Shown piece after piece: positions 6,808-13,041 of a stretch of DNA of 13,109 nucleotides (position 1 is its first letter; each line of letters opens with the position of its first letter). The stretch covers positions 1-13,109 of the forward strand of contig AQRS01000011.1 of the NCBI GenBank assembly GCA_000402355.1, given 5' to 3'. The notes beneath the pieces are model-generated. The model had not been told where the DNA came from, did not search any database, and saw only the letters and a list, made by a program, of their open reading frames with translations. This stretch comes from Candidatus Iainarchaeum andersonii SCGC AAA011-E11. GTDB lineage: Archaea; Iainarchaeota; Iainarchaeia; Iainarchaeales; Iainarchaeaceae. Position numbers and translations under genes: made by a program.

Positions 6808-7565
6808 TCCAGTCCCGCCAATAGAGCCAGCGCTTCTATTTCCTTTTCGTTGAGCTTTCCGCAGATTATGAGCGATTGCGGGTATGAAGTGAACCTGAAG
6901 CCCTTGGCCTGTTCCGTTGTTCCCGCTTTGAGCTGCTGCGCATCCGAACCCATTCCGGCGAGGCCCACGACAACGCTTTCGGAAATGACCGCCTTTTCGC
7001 GCTTGTTCTCAATCATTTCAAGCAGCGAAACCGCGTGGCCGATGCTCATCATTTTTTCCTCATCCTTTTTGATGTCGAGAAGGCACAGCGTGTGCAAACC
7101 AATTTTCTTGTTTTCAAGGATTGCGTCGTAAAAGCTCTCGGGTTCGTAATCAGATTCGTGGAAAACAAGCGTGGTTGTCCTTCCGAATTTGTAGCGGTCG
7201 AGGCCGCAGAATGAAACCATTTCAAAAATGCTTATTCCGGGAATGGTTTTGGTTTGCACTTCCTTTTGCTTCGCATCCAGAAGCAATTGCACGTGCGTTG
7301 TCGCGTTGAGCGGGCTGCCGAAGACAAGCAACGCAACGTTTTTTTCGCGCGCCTCCTCGAGTATTTCCGAAAAGCCCTCCTCGATTATTTTCCTGCCGAC
7401 TTCCGTAACTGCCTTTCCGATTATGTCCTCGAACTCATCGCGTTTTCCCGATGAGTATTTTGAGGTGTAGTTTTCGAGGTAAACCTTTTCGCAGTTCTTT
7501 ATTTCCTCGAGCGCCTCAAGAGTGAGCTGCTTGGGCGTTAATCCTATTCCAATCAGGCAAAGCAT
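6804..7565 (-). CDS. dph5: Diphthine synthase (variant lacking the GDP-motif aspartate)
   Basis: Dph5 uses S-adenosylmethionine to methylate the modified histidine of elongation factor 2 on the way to diphthamide. The 253 residues align by eye with the Pyrococcus enzyme (about 265): GIGLTPKQLTLEALEEIKNC at the start, YLENYTSKYSSG at 29-40, NATTH at 87-91, CGLDRYKFGRT in the middle, GLHTLCLLDIK, and a C-terminal GKLNEKEIEAL matching GKLHIVEAEYL. The known motif GDPLVATTH reads GSPLNATTH here (G83-H91). The aspartate of GDP (D87 in P. horikoshii, reported in the SAM site) is serine 84. The GLGxxDExD start is also altered (TPKQ in place of YDER). A TATA box lies about 30 nt before the ATG, giving an almost leaderless mRNA. 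It overlaps the DUF357 gene downstream. The family call is firm; activity is likely but the site is atypical. Confidence 0.93.
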   Translation of the reverse strand: MLCLIGIGLTPKQLTLEALEEIKNCEKVYLENYTSKYSSGKRDEFEDIIGKAVTEVGRKIIEEGFSEILEEAREKNVALLVFGSPLNATTHVQLLLDAKQKEVQTKTIPGISIFEMVSFCGLDRYKFGRTTTLVFHESDYEPESFYDAILENKKIGLHTLCLLDIKKDEEKMMSIGHAVSLLEMIENKREKAVISESVVVGLAGMGSDAQQLKAGTTEQAKGFRFTSYPQSLIICGKLNEKEIEALALLAGLE

Positions 7566-7590
7566 ACTGCATTATTGTGAAGAAAAAAGG

Positions 7591-7600
7591 TTTTTATAAC
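7591..7600 (-). promoter_or_regulatory. TATA box upstream of dph5
   Basis: On the minus strand this reads GTTATAAAAA, centred about 31 nt before the dph5 ATG at 7565. The start site would lie a few bases before the ATG, so the mRNA is nearly leaderless, and no Shine-Dalgarno site is visible. A run of six Ts on the minus strand (7588-7583) between the box and the ATG could end readthrough from the DUF63 gene. Confidence 0.6.
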
Positions 7601-7665
7601 GGGGCTTTGAGGGCTGCATTGGTTCGGGCCGTTTTTCCTCGGTGCATTGATTAGGATTCGGAATT

Positions 7666-8496
7666 TTACAGGCAGGTTCCCGCGGCAAGCGTAATCAGGT
7701 CCCTTGTTCCGGTAGCTATGCCGAGTATTGCAACAGCTATTTTGATGAATCCCGCGAAATTCCTGTCCTTTATGTCGGAATCAACGAAATAAATGAGGAG
7801 GAGCGCGATGCCGATTTTAACCAAGGGGAAAAGGAAAGGATTCACGCCGAGAATGATGCCGCTTATGGGGTGCTGTTCCCCGCAGCTGTAATAAGCGGTT
7901 GCGGTCACGGTTGCAAAGCCGTCAAGAATTTGGCCTCCAAGAACCAGCACGTTGAGTTTGTCGGAAAAGAATTCTTTGTATTTTAATTCAACGAGCTTTT
8001 TCACGATGAATGTTGCCGCAATTGCCGCTCCAAGAGTAATGAGGAAGCCATCCCATACAACGAACAGGGTTACATTAAACATGACAACCGGAACCGCGAA
8101 AAGCAGCCCGAATCCCGCGAACCACTTTCCGAATTCGTTTTCTTTCGCGAATTTTTTTGCAACAAGGATTCCAAGCATGGCTATTGCGGCGGTGAGTATC
8201 CATATTCCGGGCGTGAAACTCAAGAAGTTCAGGTCCAGCGGATTGCAGGTTTTGTGCAGAATTCCTTGGTCATTCAGAACCCTCAATGCGGAGCCGAAAA
8301 CCACGTAAGGCAGGAGAGAAAGCATGAACCTGAAATCCGGCTTTATTTTGTTGTTTTTCAGGAACGGCCACACGACAAAAATTGCCGCCAGAAAAAGTAT
8401 TGCGGCATAAACGCTCGTGTTGACGAAATTGTAGCCCTGAACCGAAGGGTCCATTATGGGCCTGCAGAAATTCTCGTAAATGAAATCCTGAACCAT
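7666..8496 (-). CDS. DUF63 family multi-pass membrane protein
   Basis: DUF63 is an archaeal integral membrane family without a function I can name. The 276-residue product has about eight hydrophobic helices (roughly 28-46, 58-74, 95-113, 126-146, 149-165, 183-203, 217-236, 247-264). Family-like features are RPIMDP followed by GYNFVNT at about 12-27, LLPYVVFGSALRVLNDQG at about 61-78, QILDGFATVTATAYY at about 189-203, and GTRDL at about 263-267. Conserved D, R and H residues inside or near helices hint at transport or an intramembrane reaction, but this is speculation. The ATG at 8496 is only 34 nt from the divergent methyltransferase ATG at 8531. The dph5 gene follows on the same strand after 100 nt but has its own promoter. 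Confidence 0.88.
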   Translation of the reverse strand: MVQDFIYENFCRPIMDPSVQGYNFVNTSVYAAILFLAAIFVVWPFLKNNKIKPDFRFMLSLLPYVVFGSALRVLNDQGILHKTCNPLDLNFLSFTPGIWILTAAIAMLGILVAKKFAKENEFGKWFAGFGLLFAVPVVMFNVTLFVVWDGFLITLGAAIAATFIVKKLVELKYKEFFSDKLNVLVLGGQILDGFATVTATAYYSCGEQHPISGIILGVNPFLFPLVKIGIALLLIYFVDSDIKDRNFAGFIKIAVAILGIATGTRDLITLAAGTCL

Positions 8497-8530
8497 TCAT
8501 TTATAAGTAATTATAAAAGATTAATAACTT
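8497..8530. promoter_or_regulatory. Compact divergent promoter region
   Basis: These 34 bp separate two ATGs on opposite strands and are nearly all A and T. On the plus strand TTTATAAG (8500-8507) is centred about 28 nt before the ATG at 8531. On the minus strand AGTTATTAAT (about 8519-8528) is centred about 27 nt before the ATG at 8496, and a second TATA-like element, TTTTATAA, lies closer. Both genes would be leaderless, with each TATA box lying close to the start site of the other gene. Confidence 0.6.
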
Positions 8531-9595
8531 ATGCCAAGTCCAGCGGTTTCGGTTGAGGCGCGTGAGGCACAAAAACTTCACGGGTTCCTGGTTGCGAATT
8601 CTTTGTTTGAGGCCAGCCTGAAGCCCAAAAAAATCGGCTCAAAAGTTTTTTTTCCCGTGAAAAAAATCACGAAAGAACTGCTCGCTGAAATGAAAACCGT
8701 TTCCAGGAGCGCGGAAAAGTGCAGTGCAAAGTTCAGTGAAAATGCGCTGAAGCCGCGCAGCCTCAAGGATGCGCTTGCGGGGAAGCTTTCGGAAAAGCTG
8801 CTTTCCTTTGTGCAGTCCTCATTCGATTCGCTTGGGGATGCCGCAATAATTGAGGTTCCCGAGGAACTTAAAGGAAAGGAAAAAATCATCGGCCTGGCCC
8901 TCATGGAAACCAACAAATCAATTGAATCCGTTTACATGAAAACCGGGGCGCATGAAGGGATTTTTCGCGTTGAGCCGGTTAAGCTGATTGCGGGCAAAAA
9001 AAAGAAGTTCGCGACTTACAAAGAACACGGCTGCACCTTCAGGATTTCAATGGGGAAGGTTTTTTTCTCCCCGCGCCTTTCAACGGAACGCAAAAGGATT
9101 TCGGCGTTGATAAAAGAGGGCGAGGTTGTTGCAGCCTTGTTTGCGGGTGCCGGGCCTTTTCCTATTGTTTTTGCGAAGAACTCGAAAATGGAAAAGGCGA
9201 TTGCAATTGAATTGAATCCCGTCGCGGTTGAGGACATGAGGCAGAACATTGCCCTGAACAAGGTTACCGGCAGGGTCGAGCCTGTTTCGGGGGATGTGAA
9301 GGCCCTTGCGGAAAAATACGCGGGAACTTGCGACCGCGCGGTAATGCCTTTGCCAAAAGGCGGAGAGGATTTCCTTGCGGACGCGATAAAGTACATCAGG
9401 CCTTCCGGCGGAGTTGTGCATTATTACCAGTTTGTTTCGCGCGAAAACCCATTCGGGGCCCCTTTGAAGCAGATTGCGGAAGCGTGCAAAAAACTTGGCA
9501 GAAAATTCAGGGTTCTTGTGAAAAGGAAGGTGCGCGAGTACTCTCCTGACACGATTCAGGTTGTAATTGATTTTGAGGTAAAAGCCCCGCAGTGA
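8531..9595 (+). CDS. trm5: Trm5-type tRNA (guanine37-N1)-methyltransferase
   Basis: Trm5 places N1-methylguanosine at position 37 of tRNA, next to the anticodon, which prevents frameshifting. The 354-residue product matches archaeal Trm5 in length and order. A substrate-binding N-terminal part (1-90) is followed by SFDSLGDAAIIEVPEEL at 97-113. Then come TYKEHGCTFRISM at 162-174 and the strongly conserved FFSPRLSTERKRI at 178-190. The Rossmann SAM site LFAGAGPFPIVFAK starts at 203, and AIELNPVAVEDMRQNIALN is the acidic ribose-binding segment. Near residue 285 the catalytic-loop motif reads MPLPKGGEDFL, where M. jannaschii Trm5 has NLP as I recall. GGVVHYYQF follows. A wybutosine-pathway relative (Taw2-like) is the main alternative. 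The leaderless ATG at 8531 is supported by the TATA box 28 nt before it. It is divergent from the DUF63 gene, and the adk gene follows after 125 nt. Confidence 0.9.
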   Translation: MPSPAVSVEAREAQKLHGFLVANSLFEASLKPKKIGSKVFFPVKKITKELLAEMKTVSRSAEKCSAKFSENALKPRSLKDALAGKLSEKLLSFVQSSFDSLGDAAIIEVPEELKGKEKIIGLALMETNKSIESVYMKTGAHEGIFRVEPVKLIAGKKKKFATYKEHGCTFRISMGKVFFSPRLSTERKRISALIKEGEVVAALFAGAGPFPIVFAKNSKMEKAIAIELNPVAVEDMRQNIALNKVTGRVEPVSGDVKALAEKYAGTCDRAVMPLPKGGEDFLADAIKYIRPSGGVVHYYQFVSRENPFGAPLKQIAEACKKLGRKFRVLVKRKVREYSPDTIQVVIDFEVKAPQ

Positions 9596-9680
9596 ATTCT
9601 CCTTTCAGCCAATTTCTTTTATTTATTCAGGCCATGCAAATGCACTTTCTCCGGTTGTTTTGTGCCTATACGACAATTGC

Positions 9681-9690
9681 ATTAATAAGC
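9681..9690 (+). promoter_or_regulatory. Candidate TATA box for adk
   Basis: ATTAATAAGC is centred about 35 nt before the adk ATG at 9721, within the 125-nt gap after the methyltransferase gene. It would give a leader of roughly ten bases. The pyrimidine-rich stretch at 9608-9629 upstream could end the preceding transcript. Confidence 0.4.
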
Positions 9691-9720
9691 GTTTTCCGCT
9701 TGTTTTTGTCTGATCCGCTT

Positions 9721-10368
9721 ATGCATTTGATTCTCCTTGGCCCGCCCGGAACCGGGAAGGGCACGATTTCGGAGTTCATCGAGGCCAAGTTTGAGGCCGA
9801 GCACGTTTCAACAGGCGATTTGCTGCGCGATGAGGTCGCGAAAAAAACAGAAATCGGAAAGAGCGTTGAGCCCATCCTGAATAAAGGCGCCCTTGTTGAC
9901 GATTCGGTTGTGGTGCAGGTTTTGCGCAAGAAGCTCTCGCAGGCAAAGGCGAAAAACTTTATCCTTGACGGGTTTCCGCGCAACCTGAACCAGGCTAAAA
10001 TATTGGATTGGCTGCTTCACGAGCTTGATGTTTCGCTTGACGCCGTCCTGAACATTGATTCTTCTGAGGATGTGATAATAAAGCGCCTCTCCGCGAGGAG
10101 GCAGTGCGTGAAATGCAAACGCATTTACGGCCTTGATGTTCCGTCAAAAAAGAAGGGCGTTTGCGATGACTGCGGCGCCAAAACAATGCAGCGCAAGGAT
10201 GACAAGCCCTCAATAATAAAGAAAAGGCTCCGCCTCTACAATGAGCTCACCTTGCCGCTTATTTTTTTTTACGGGGGAAAGGGCCTTCTTATCCATGTGG
10301 ACGGCAACAGGCCGCTGCAGGAGATTTTCGAGGAAGTGGAAACCGTCCTCAAAAAATTTGATGGGTGA
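9721..10368 (+). CDS. adk: Adenylate kinase, bacterial type with zinc-binding LID
   Basis: Adenylate kinase interconverts AMP plus ATP and two ADP in the cytoplasm. The 215 residues show the long form: P-loop GPPGTGKGT at 7-15, STGDLLRDEV at 30-39, DGFPRN with R87 at 83-88, and a LID domain at about 124-160. The LID carries C129, C132, C148 and C151, the four-cysteine zinc site of many bacterial enzymes. RKDDKPSIIKKRLRLYNELTLPL supplies the usual arginines (R169, R171). This is the bacterial/eukaryotic Adk family, not the trimeric archaeal AdkA, which points to horizontal transfer or a DPANN-type gene set. I chose the ATG at 9721: the frame is open back to 9592, but the extra 43 residues precede the P-loop and do not belong to the family. 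The PfkB kinase gene starts 6 nt after its stop. Confidence 0.96.
   Translation: MHLILLGPPGTGKGTISEFIEAKFEAEHVSTGDLLRDEVAKKTEIGKSVEPILNKGALVDDSVVVQVLRKKLSQAKAKNFILDGFPRNLNQAKILDWLLHELDVSLDAVLNIDSSEDVIIKRLSARRQCVKCKRIYGLDVPSKKKGVCDDCGAKTMQRKDDKPSIIKKRLRLYNELTLPLIFFYGGKGLLIHVDGNRPLQEIFEEVETVLKKFDG
10364..10368 (+). promoter_or_regulatory. Shine-Dalgarno site fixing the GTG start of the PfkB kinase
   Basis: GGTGA overlaps the adk stop codon and ends 6 nt before the GTG at 10375. The only in-frame stop upstream is the adk stop itself, so this GTG is the earliest possible start and fits the family N-terminus (VVVVGTVALD). Confidence 0.6.
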
Positions 10369-10374
10369 TGCGCA

Positions 10375-11283
10375 GTGGTTGATGTTGTCGTTGTCGGAAC
10401 GGTTGCGCTGGATGACGTGAAAACGCCGTTCGGCGAGGTGAAAAATGCTTTGGGCGGTTCCGCCACATTCGCTTCGCTTGCGTGCTCGCTTTTTTCCAAA
10501 GTTGGTTTGGTTGCCGTCATTGGAAACGATTTTCCGGAGAAGCACATTGATTTCCTTGCGTCGAAAAAAATTGATTTGAAAGGGCTTGAAAGGGACAAGG
10601 CAAGAAAGAGTTTCCACTGGAGCGGCGAGTACGGCCTCGACTTGAATGTCGCGAAAACCCTGCGAACCGATTTGAATGCCCTTGAAACCTTTTCCCCGAA
10701 GCTTCCGGAAGAATACAGGAAAGCGGATTTCCTTTTTTTGGGAAACCTTGACCCTGAAATCCAGCTGAATGTTCTCGCACAGATGAAGAAGAGGCCGAGC
10801 ATGGTGGTTGCGGATACTATGAATCTTTGGATAGAACTCAAGCGCGAGAAGGTTCTGCAGGTTGTAAAAGAGGTTGACATTGCGCTGATGAATGATGCAG
10901 AAGCTAGGCAATTGTTCAGGACACCCAGCCTTGTGCGTGCTGCGCGGGAAATTCTTTCGCTTGATTCGAAGGTTGCGATTATAAAAAAGGGCGAGCATGG
11001 CTGTGTGATGTTCACGGATAAAAAGCATTTTGCGTGCCCGGGTTATCCGCTTGAAAAGGTAATTGACCCCACCGGCTCCGGGGATTCTTTCGGCGGCGCA
11101 CTCATCGGCTATCTTGCGCGCACCCGAGATTTCACGGAAAAGAACATGCGGAAAGGAATTGTTTACGCTTCTTCGGTTGCGTCCTTTAATGCCGAGGCTT
11201 TTTCAACCGAGAAGCTCTCCAAGATTAGCGAGGCTGATGTGCGCAAGAGATACCGCGAATTCAAGGGCTTTGTAAGGTTTTAG
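10375..11283 (+). CDS. PfkB/ribokinase-family kinase, substrate unknown
   Basis: Members of this fold phosphorylate sugars or nucleosides with ATP. The 302-residue product starts with the family's first strand (DVVVVGTVALDDV) and has the substrate-site glycines at GGSATFASLA (about 25-34). It ends with the C-terminal signature DPTGSGDSFGGAL at 231-243, with catalytic base D237. NDAEARQLF and VAIIKKGEHGCVMF are typical of the ATP half. The middle (FLGNLDPEIQLNVL, ADTMNLWIELKR) resembles, from memory, a group of uncharacterised bacterial PfkB proteins labelled sugar kinase, so a bacterial origin is plausible. It follows adk by 6 nt with a Shine-Dalgarno site inside the adk stop, which suggests co-translation. 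With adk and SAH hydrolase near, a nucleoside such as adenosine is an attractive substrate, but this is inference. Its TAG stop overlaps the convergent small gene by four bases. Confidence 0.92.
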   Translation: MVDVVVVGTVALDDVKTPFGEVKNALGGSATFASLACSLFSKVGLVAVIGNDFPEKHIDFLASKKIDLKGLERDKARKSFHWSGEYGLDLNVAKTLRTDLNALETFSPKLPEEYRKADFLFLGNLDPEIQLNVLAQMKKRPSMVVADTMNLWIELKREKVLQVVKEVDIALMNDAEARQLFRTPSLVRAAREILSLDSKVAIIKKGEHGCVMFTDKKHFACPGYPLEKVIDPTGSGDSFGGALIGYLARTRDFTEKNMRKGIVYASSVASFNAEAFSTEKLSKISEADVRKRYREFKGFVRF

Positions 11284-11531
11284 TGCTCTTGCTTAAGATG
11301 TTTTATGCGTGCCGAGATTATGCCCTTCAGGCCTTGTATTTGCTCCTGTCTTTCTATGCGATTGCCGTCAAAAAATCCGCTTTGAAGTTCGGATTGTAGG
11401 CGCAACAATATTTCTGTATCGGTTATTTGTCTTACTTTGTCGAGGAGTGTTTGAAATTGCACTTTTTCCCTTCGCATAGGGCCTTTTGCTCTTTCAATGT
11501 TCAAACTTTTGTTTAATCTTCTTTTCGGCAT
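11280..11531 (-). CDS. Small helical protein, unknown
   Basis: I do not recognise a family. From the ATG at 11531 the product has 83 residues, a basic N-terminus (PKRRLNKS) and a mostly helical remainder rich in Q, R, K, E, I and L (KVQFQTLLDKVRQITD). There are no cysteines, signal peptide or membrane helix. Longer starts are possible at ATG 11546 (88 residues) and TTG 11576 (98 residues). I prefer 11531 because an AT-rich TATA-like stretch at 11553-11566 is centred about 29 nt before it. The codons differ from those of the neighbours: many ATA, AGA and CAA where nearby genes prefer ATT, AGG and CAG. The composition is still protein-like in this frame and no plus-strand gene covers it. It converges with the kinase gene by a four-base overlap. 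It may be a lineage-specific or acquired gene. Confidence 0.6.
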   Translation of the reverse strand: MPKRRLNKSLNIERAKGPMRREKVQFQTLLDKVRQITDTEILLRLQSELQSGFFDGNRIERQEQIQGLKGIISARIKHLKQEH

Positions 11532-11552
11532 ATAACCCAAATACATTATTCT

Positions 11553-11566
11553 AGTTTTTAATTTTT
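11553..11566 (-). promoter_or_regulatory. Candidate TATA region for the small minus-strand gene
   Basis: On the minus strand it reads AAAAATTAAAAACT, centred about 29 nt before the ATG at 11531, matching the leaderless spacing seen at other genes here. The match to a TATA consensus is loose. Confidence 0.35.
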
Positions 11567-11578
11567 GTCCCAACAAGC

Positions 11579-11588
11579 CTTTTAAAGC
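11579..11588 (+). promoter_or_regulatory. Candidate TATA box for SAH hydrolase
   Basis: CTTTTAAAGC is centred about 34 nt before the ATG at 11618. It is a weak match, but it is the only AT-rich box at a suitable distance. No Shine-Dalgarno sequence precedes the ATG, so a very short leader is expected. Confidence 0.35.
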
Positions 11589-11617
11589 GTTGCAGAACCA
11601 ATTCTTACTGTTTGTTT

Positions 11618-12868
11618 ATGGATTACAAGGTCAAGGACATCAAGCTCAGCCGCGAGGGAAAAATGCAGCTCGAGTGGGCTGAAAAGGAAATGGGCGCGCT
11701 GCTCGAAGTGAAAAAGCACTTTCAGAAAGAGAAGCCCTTCAAGGGCGAAAGGGTCGGAATGGCGCTGCACGTGACAAAAGAAACGGGCGTTCTCGTAAGG
11801 ACATTGATTGCGGGCGGCGCAAAGGTAGCCATCACCGGCTGCAATCCTTTGAGCACGCAGGATGATGTTGCTGCCGCGCTTGCGGAAGAAGGGGTTCATG
11901 TTTATGCAAAGAAAGGCGAAACCAAGGAAGAGTATTACGAGTACCTGAACAAGGTGCTTGATTTCAATCCAACGGCAACGATTGATGACGGCCTTGATTT
12001 GGTTACGGAATTGCACACAAAGAGAACAGATTTGCTTAAAGATATTAAGGTCGGCACGGAGGAAACGACAACAGGCGTAATAAGGGCGCGCGCCATGGCA
12101 AAGGAAGGCGCATTGAAATACGCCGTGATTGCGGTGAATGACAACAAGACAAAGCATTTGTTCGACAATTATTATGGAACAGGCCAGAGCACAATCGACG
12201 GCATCCTTAGGGCAACGAACATTTTGTTTGCCGGAAAAACATTCGTTGTTGTTGGTTACGGTTCCTGCGGGAAGGGCGTTGCCCTGCGCGCAAAGGGAAT
12301 GGGCGGCAATGTCATTGTTGTTGAGGTTAATCCTATTGCGGCTTTGCAGGCCAAGATGGATGGCTTCATAGTAATGCCGCTTGAGCACGCGCTTCCTCTC
12401 GGGGATGTTTTCATTACGGTTACGGGCAACAAGCATGCAATCCCGAAAACGGCTTTCAGGAGCATGAAGGATGGTGCAATCCTCGCCAATTCGGGGCACT
12501 TTGATGTTGAGATTGATGTGAAGGGCCTTGAGCAAATGTCCTACTCGAAAAGGAGGCTGAGGTGGCAGCTTGACGAGTACACTTTGAGGCGCGGCAAGAA
12601 GAAGATTTATTTGTGCGCGGAAGGAAGGCTTGTCAACCTCGGTGCGGCTGAGGGGCACCCGAGCACTGTAATGTCATTGAGTTTCTGCGGGCAGGCGCTC
12701 GCGCTTGAATACGGCCTGAAGCGCAAACTCGAGCCGGGAATTTACACTCTTCCTGAACACATTGATGAGCGGATTGCGCGCCTGCAATTGAAGGCAATGG
12801 GAGTGAAAATCGGCGCGCTCACGAAAGAGCAGGAGCGCTATTTGAACAGCTGGAAAGAAGGGACTTAA
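11618..12868 (+). CDS. ahcY: S-adenosylhomocysteine hydrolase (adenosylhomocysteinase)
   Basis: The enzyme splits S-adenosylhomocysteine into adenosine and homocysteine with tightly bound NAD, relieving inhibition of methyltransferases. The 416-residue product is the shorter archaeal/Thermotoga form, lacking the KPDHYRY tail of eukaryotic enzymes and ending in LTKEQERYLNSWKEGT. Active-site residues map well to the human enzyme: H51, D124, E149 in GTEETTTG, and N174, K179, D183, N184 in NDNKTKHLFDN. YYGTGQS replaces the YGCRES of eukaryotes, as in Thermotoga. NAD binding is at VVGYGSCGKG (211-220), and NSGHFDVEI and AEGHPSTVMSLSF complete the family set. I chose the ATG at 11618 over a TTG six bases upstream. 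Some methanogen relatives prefer S-inosylhomocysteine, which cannot be excluded by eye. It stands alone, flanked by two opposing small ORFs. Confidence 0.96.
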   Translation: MDYKVKDIKLSREGKMQLEWAEKEMGALLEVKKHFQKEKPFKGERVGMALHVTKETGVLVRTLIAGGAKVAITGCNPLSTQDDVAAALAEEGVHVYAKKGETKEEYYEYLNKVLDFNPTATIDDGLDLVTELHTKRTDLLKDIKVGTEETTTGVIRARAMAKEGALKYAVIAVNDNKTKHLFDNYYGTGQSTIDGILRATNILFAGKTFVVVGYGSCGKGVALRAKGMGGNVIVVEVNPIAALQAKMDGFIVMPLEHALPLGDVFITVTGNKHAIPKTAFRSMKDGAILANSGHFDVEIDVKGLEQMSYSKRRLRWQLDEYTLRRGKKKIYLCAEGRLVNLGAAEGHPSTVMSLSFCGQALALEYGLKRKLEPGIYTLPEHIDERIARLQLKAMGVKIGALTKEQERYLNSWKEGT

Positions 12869-13041
12869 TATAGCCTGTCTTCCTTTCGGCGGGGTTTGCC
12901 TTTGCGCTCATCTCTCACGGGCTTTCTACCATGCCTTGGATAAGTAAAATCCCCTGTTAGCACGGGGCTTTTTCTTCGGATTGTTTTTCTTCTATTCGTT
13001 AGATTAAATCTGCCTCTTCGAAGGTTGCCAAACAATCCCAA
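12865..13041 (-). CDS. Possible small basic protein (58 residues)
   Basis: I found this frame by reading the minus strand beyond the hydrolase stop. It starts at TTG 13041, preceded by AGGTGA four bases upstream on the minus strand, a good Shine-Dalgarno match. It ends at TAA 12865-12867, overlapping the hydrolase stop by four bases. About one third of the residues are arginine or lysine (LRRGRF near the start, TNRRKTIRRKS, KGKPRRKEDRLY at the end), giving a very basic protein that might bind nucleic acid. ATTAATAATC about 36 nt before the start (near 13073-13082) could be its TATA box. Against it: the start is TTG, the length is short, the codons (CGA, CTA, AGA) are unlike the large genes, and a terminator-like hairpin lies inside. 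No family is recognised. Confidence 0.4.
   Translation of the reverse strand: MGLFGNLRRGRFNLTNRRKTIRRKSPVLTGDFTYPRHGRKPVRDERKGKPRRKEDRLY
12951..12973 (+). terminator. Terminator-like hairpin downstream of ahcY
   Basis: CCCCTG and CACGGGG can pair (CCCC with GGGG, TG with CA, one bulged C) around a TTAG loop, followed by CTTTTTC. It lies about 85 nt after the ahcY stop and could end its transcript. It sits inside the possible minus-strand small ORF, so it may instead be coding sequence that happens to pair. Confidence 0.35.

Noticed and set aside
9592..9720. In-frame 43-residue N-terminal extension of adenylate kinase from a GTG, with a hydrophobic stretch
   Set aside because: Adenylate kinases begin just before the P-loop, as at the ATG 9721. 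The extension would overlap the methyltransferase stop and start upstream of the candidate promoter.
10210..11028. Long minus-strand open frames (272 and 248 codons) across adk and the PfkB kinase
   Set aside because: Both are antisense to well-supported kinases and show no family motif, start signal or operon logic.
11582..12658. A 358-codon open frame on the minus strand inside ahcY
   Set aside because: It lies antisense to a complete SAH hydrolase with all active-site motifs. Its product is rich in C, H, R and L without any domain pattern, a usual by-product of codon bias.
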